Part shown: in pieces, positions 63,887-64,000 of the stretch
Layout: each line of letters begins with the position of its first letter
Position numbering within the stretch: position 1 is the first letter of the stretch
Assembly: GCA_036245805.1 (NCBI GenBank)
Contig: BTRK01000004.1
Span: 33,279,541 to 33,343,540 of the forward strand
Length of the DNA stretch: 64,000 bases
Reading direction: 5' to 3'
Origin: Pristionchus mayeri
Lineage: Eukaryota > Nematoda > Chromadorea > Rhabditida > Neodiplogasteridae
Notes under the pieces: model-generated
Told to the model about the DNA's origin: nothing
Databases searched by the model: none
Seen by the model: only the letters and a program-made list of their open reading frames with translations
Translations under genes and position numbers: made by a program

Positions 63887-64000
63887 GAGCAGCCGATTTT
63901 TGAGGCAACCCCAGACATGGACATTTGAGCAGCCGATTTTTGAGGCAACCCCAGACTTTGAAATTTGAGCAGCCGATTTTTGAGGCAACCCCAGACATGG

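Larger units (their letters stand above)
1..64000 (+). repeat. 40-bp satellite array filling the whole window
   Basis: Every base belongs to head-to-tail copies of one 40-bp unit in one orientation. Unit phase was followed from the start at position 21 to the last start at 63967. Sixteen 39-bp units and two 41-bp units explain the full phase drift, which gives 1,599 complete units plus two partial ones. No inverted unit, spacer, gene, RNA gene or mobile element was seen, and neither array edge is present. Variation is concentrated at unit positions 5-10 (AGCCGA, AGCGGA, AGCTTA, AGCCAA, TGCGGA), 11-20 (TTTCTGAGCT, TTTTTGAGGC, TTGTTGATGC), 21-30 and 31-40 (TTGGACATTT, ATGGACATTT, TTTGAAATTT, TTGGACACTT, TTGGACAATT). 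Organism and chromosomal location cannot be read from the sequence; a eukaryotic heterochromatic satellite or giant minisatellite is the best inference. Confidence 0.98.
61567..64000 (+). repeat. Satellite block VIII: 1120/1040-bp repeat, cut by the window end
   Basis: Positions from 61926 match 63046 onward at a shift of 1120 bp (GAGTAGCTTA at 62001 and 63121; AGCCTATTTC near 61971 and 63091; CAGACATGCACATTT near 62273 and 63393). From about 62421 the shift becomes 1040 bp, so the second copy lacks two units. The repeat runs off the right edge. Confidence 0.87.

Noticed and set aside
1960..63998. More than two hundred minus-strand open frames of 62-272 codons with a 40-residue repeat
   Set aside because: All are the same repeat read in the three equivalent minus-strand frames; they overlap each other every 40 bp, begin at the ATG found in most units and end at the TGA of an A unit. 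Lengths follow unit order, not selection. There is no distinct promoter, upstream region or family match, so none is called as a gene.
1..64000. CRISPR array
   Set aside because: The repeat is continuous, without unique spacers between conserved repeats, and no cas gene is present.
1..64000. CENP-B box in the reverse complement of the unit
   Set aside because: The best placement, ending at CGGGA, fits G5, A10 and CGGG but not the first three fixed bases (TTC) of the motif, about six of nine. This is not enough to claim a binding site.
1..64000. Transposable element, tRNA, rRNA or other unique insertion
   Set aside because: Unit phase is unbroken from end to end except for one-base changes, which leaves no room for an insertion.
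1..64000. Inverted units or a large palindrome
   Set aside because: Every line reads in the same orientation; the only palindromes are short ones inside the unit such as TGAGCTCA.
1..64000. Bacterial-type promoter, ribosome binding site or terminator signals
   Set aside because: TTGGAC and similar hexamers occur in almost every unit as part of the repeat and have no gene downstream; they carry no information.
1..64000. A named satellite family or species
   Set aside because: I do not recognise the 40-bp consensus with confidence; naming a species or family would be a guess without a database search.

Overview
This window is a single uninterrupted tandem-repeat (satellite) array. I found no gene, RNA gene, transposon or unique sequence, and both window edges lie inside the array. 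The basic unit is 40 bp, always in the same orientation. Key segments of the commonest unit are GAGCAGC at unit positions 1-7, CCGA at 7-10, TTTCTGAGCTCA at 11-22, CCCGACTTGG at 25-34 and ACATTT at 35-40. Unit starts can be followed end to end: they begin at position 21 (21 modulo 40), drift down one base at each of sixteen 39-bp units, gain one base at each of two 41-bp units, and end at 7 modulo 40 (last start 63967). This accounts for 1,599 complete units plus 20 bp at the left edge and 34 bp at the right edge.

The organism cannot be named from the sequence. A gene-free array of more than 64 kb with layered higher-order repeats (HORs) is typical of eukaryotic heterochromatin (centromeric, pericentromeric, subtelomeric or a large minisatellite). 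It is not typical of bacteria, phages or organelles. The consensus unit is about 52% GC with two CpG sites.

Two main unit families alternate. Family A carries GAGCTC (a SacI site) followed by CACTCCCGAC, CACTCCGGAC, CACCCCCGCC or CACCTCCGCC. Family B carries GAGGCAACCCCAGAC and lacks SacI. A third, regional family has TTGTTGATGC in place of TTTCTGAGCT. Variant content divides the window into blocks: 1-2944 (GAGCTGC and CTTA units), 2945-6900 (440/480/920-bp mosaics and a 120-bp trimer), about 6901-29640 (TTGTTGATGC units, TGATCA units and all 39-bp units), about 29641-36714 (CACTCACGAC units, 840-bp repeats), 36715-46340 (880, 1121, 1280 and 600/680-bp repeats), 46341-52800 (1680 and 1120-bp repeats), 52801-61566 (360, 640, 2480 and 800-bp repeats) and 61567-64000 (1120/1040-bp repeat).

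The many open frames, all on the minus strand, are a by-product of the repeat. Forty is not a multiple of three, so three units make 40 codons; a frame stays open only while every third unit lacks the TGA that is the reverse complement of TCA in GAGCTCA. I call no coding sequence. What is worth a second look is the duplication history written into rare variants and one-base indels: a 4317-bp tandem duplication with a later 799-bp duplication inside its second copy, a 2480-bp tandem duplication with no difference I could see, sharp block boundaries, and markers shared between arrays many kilobases apart.
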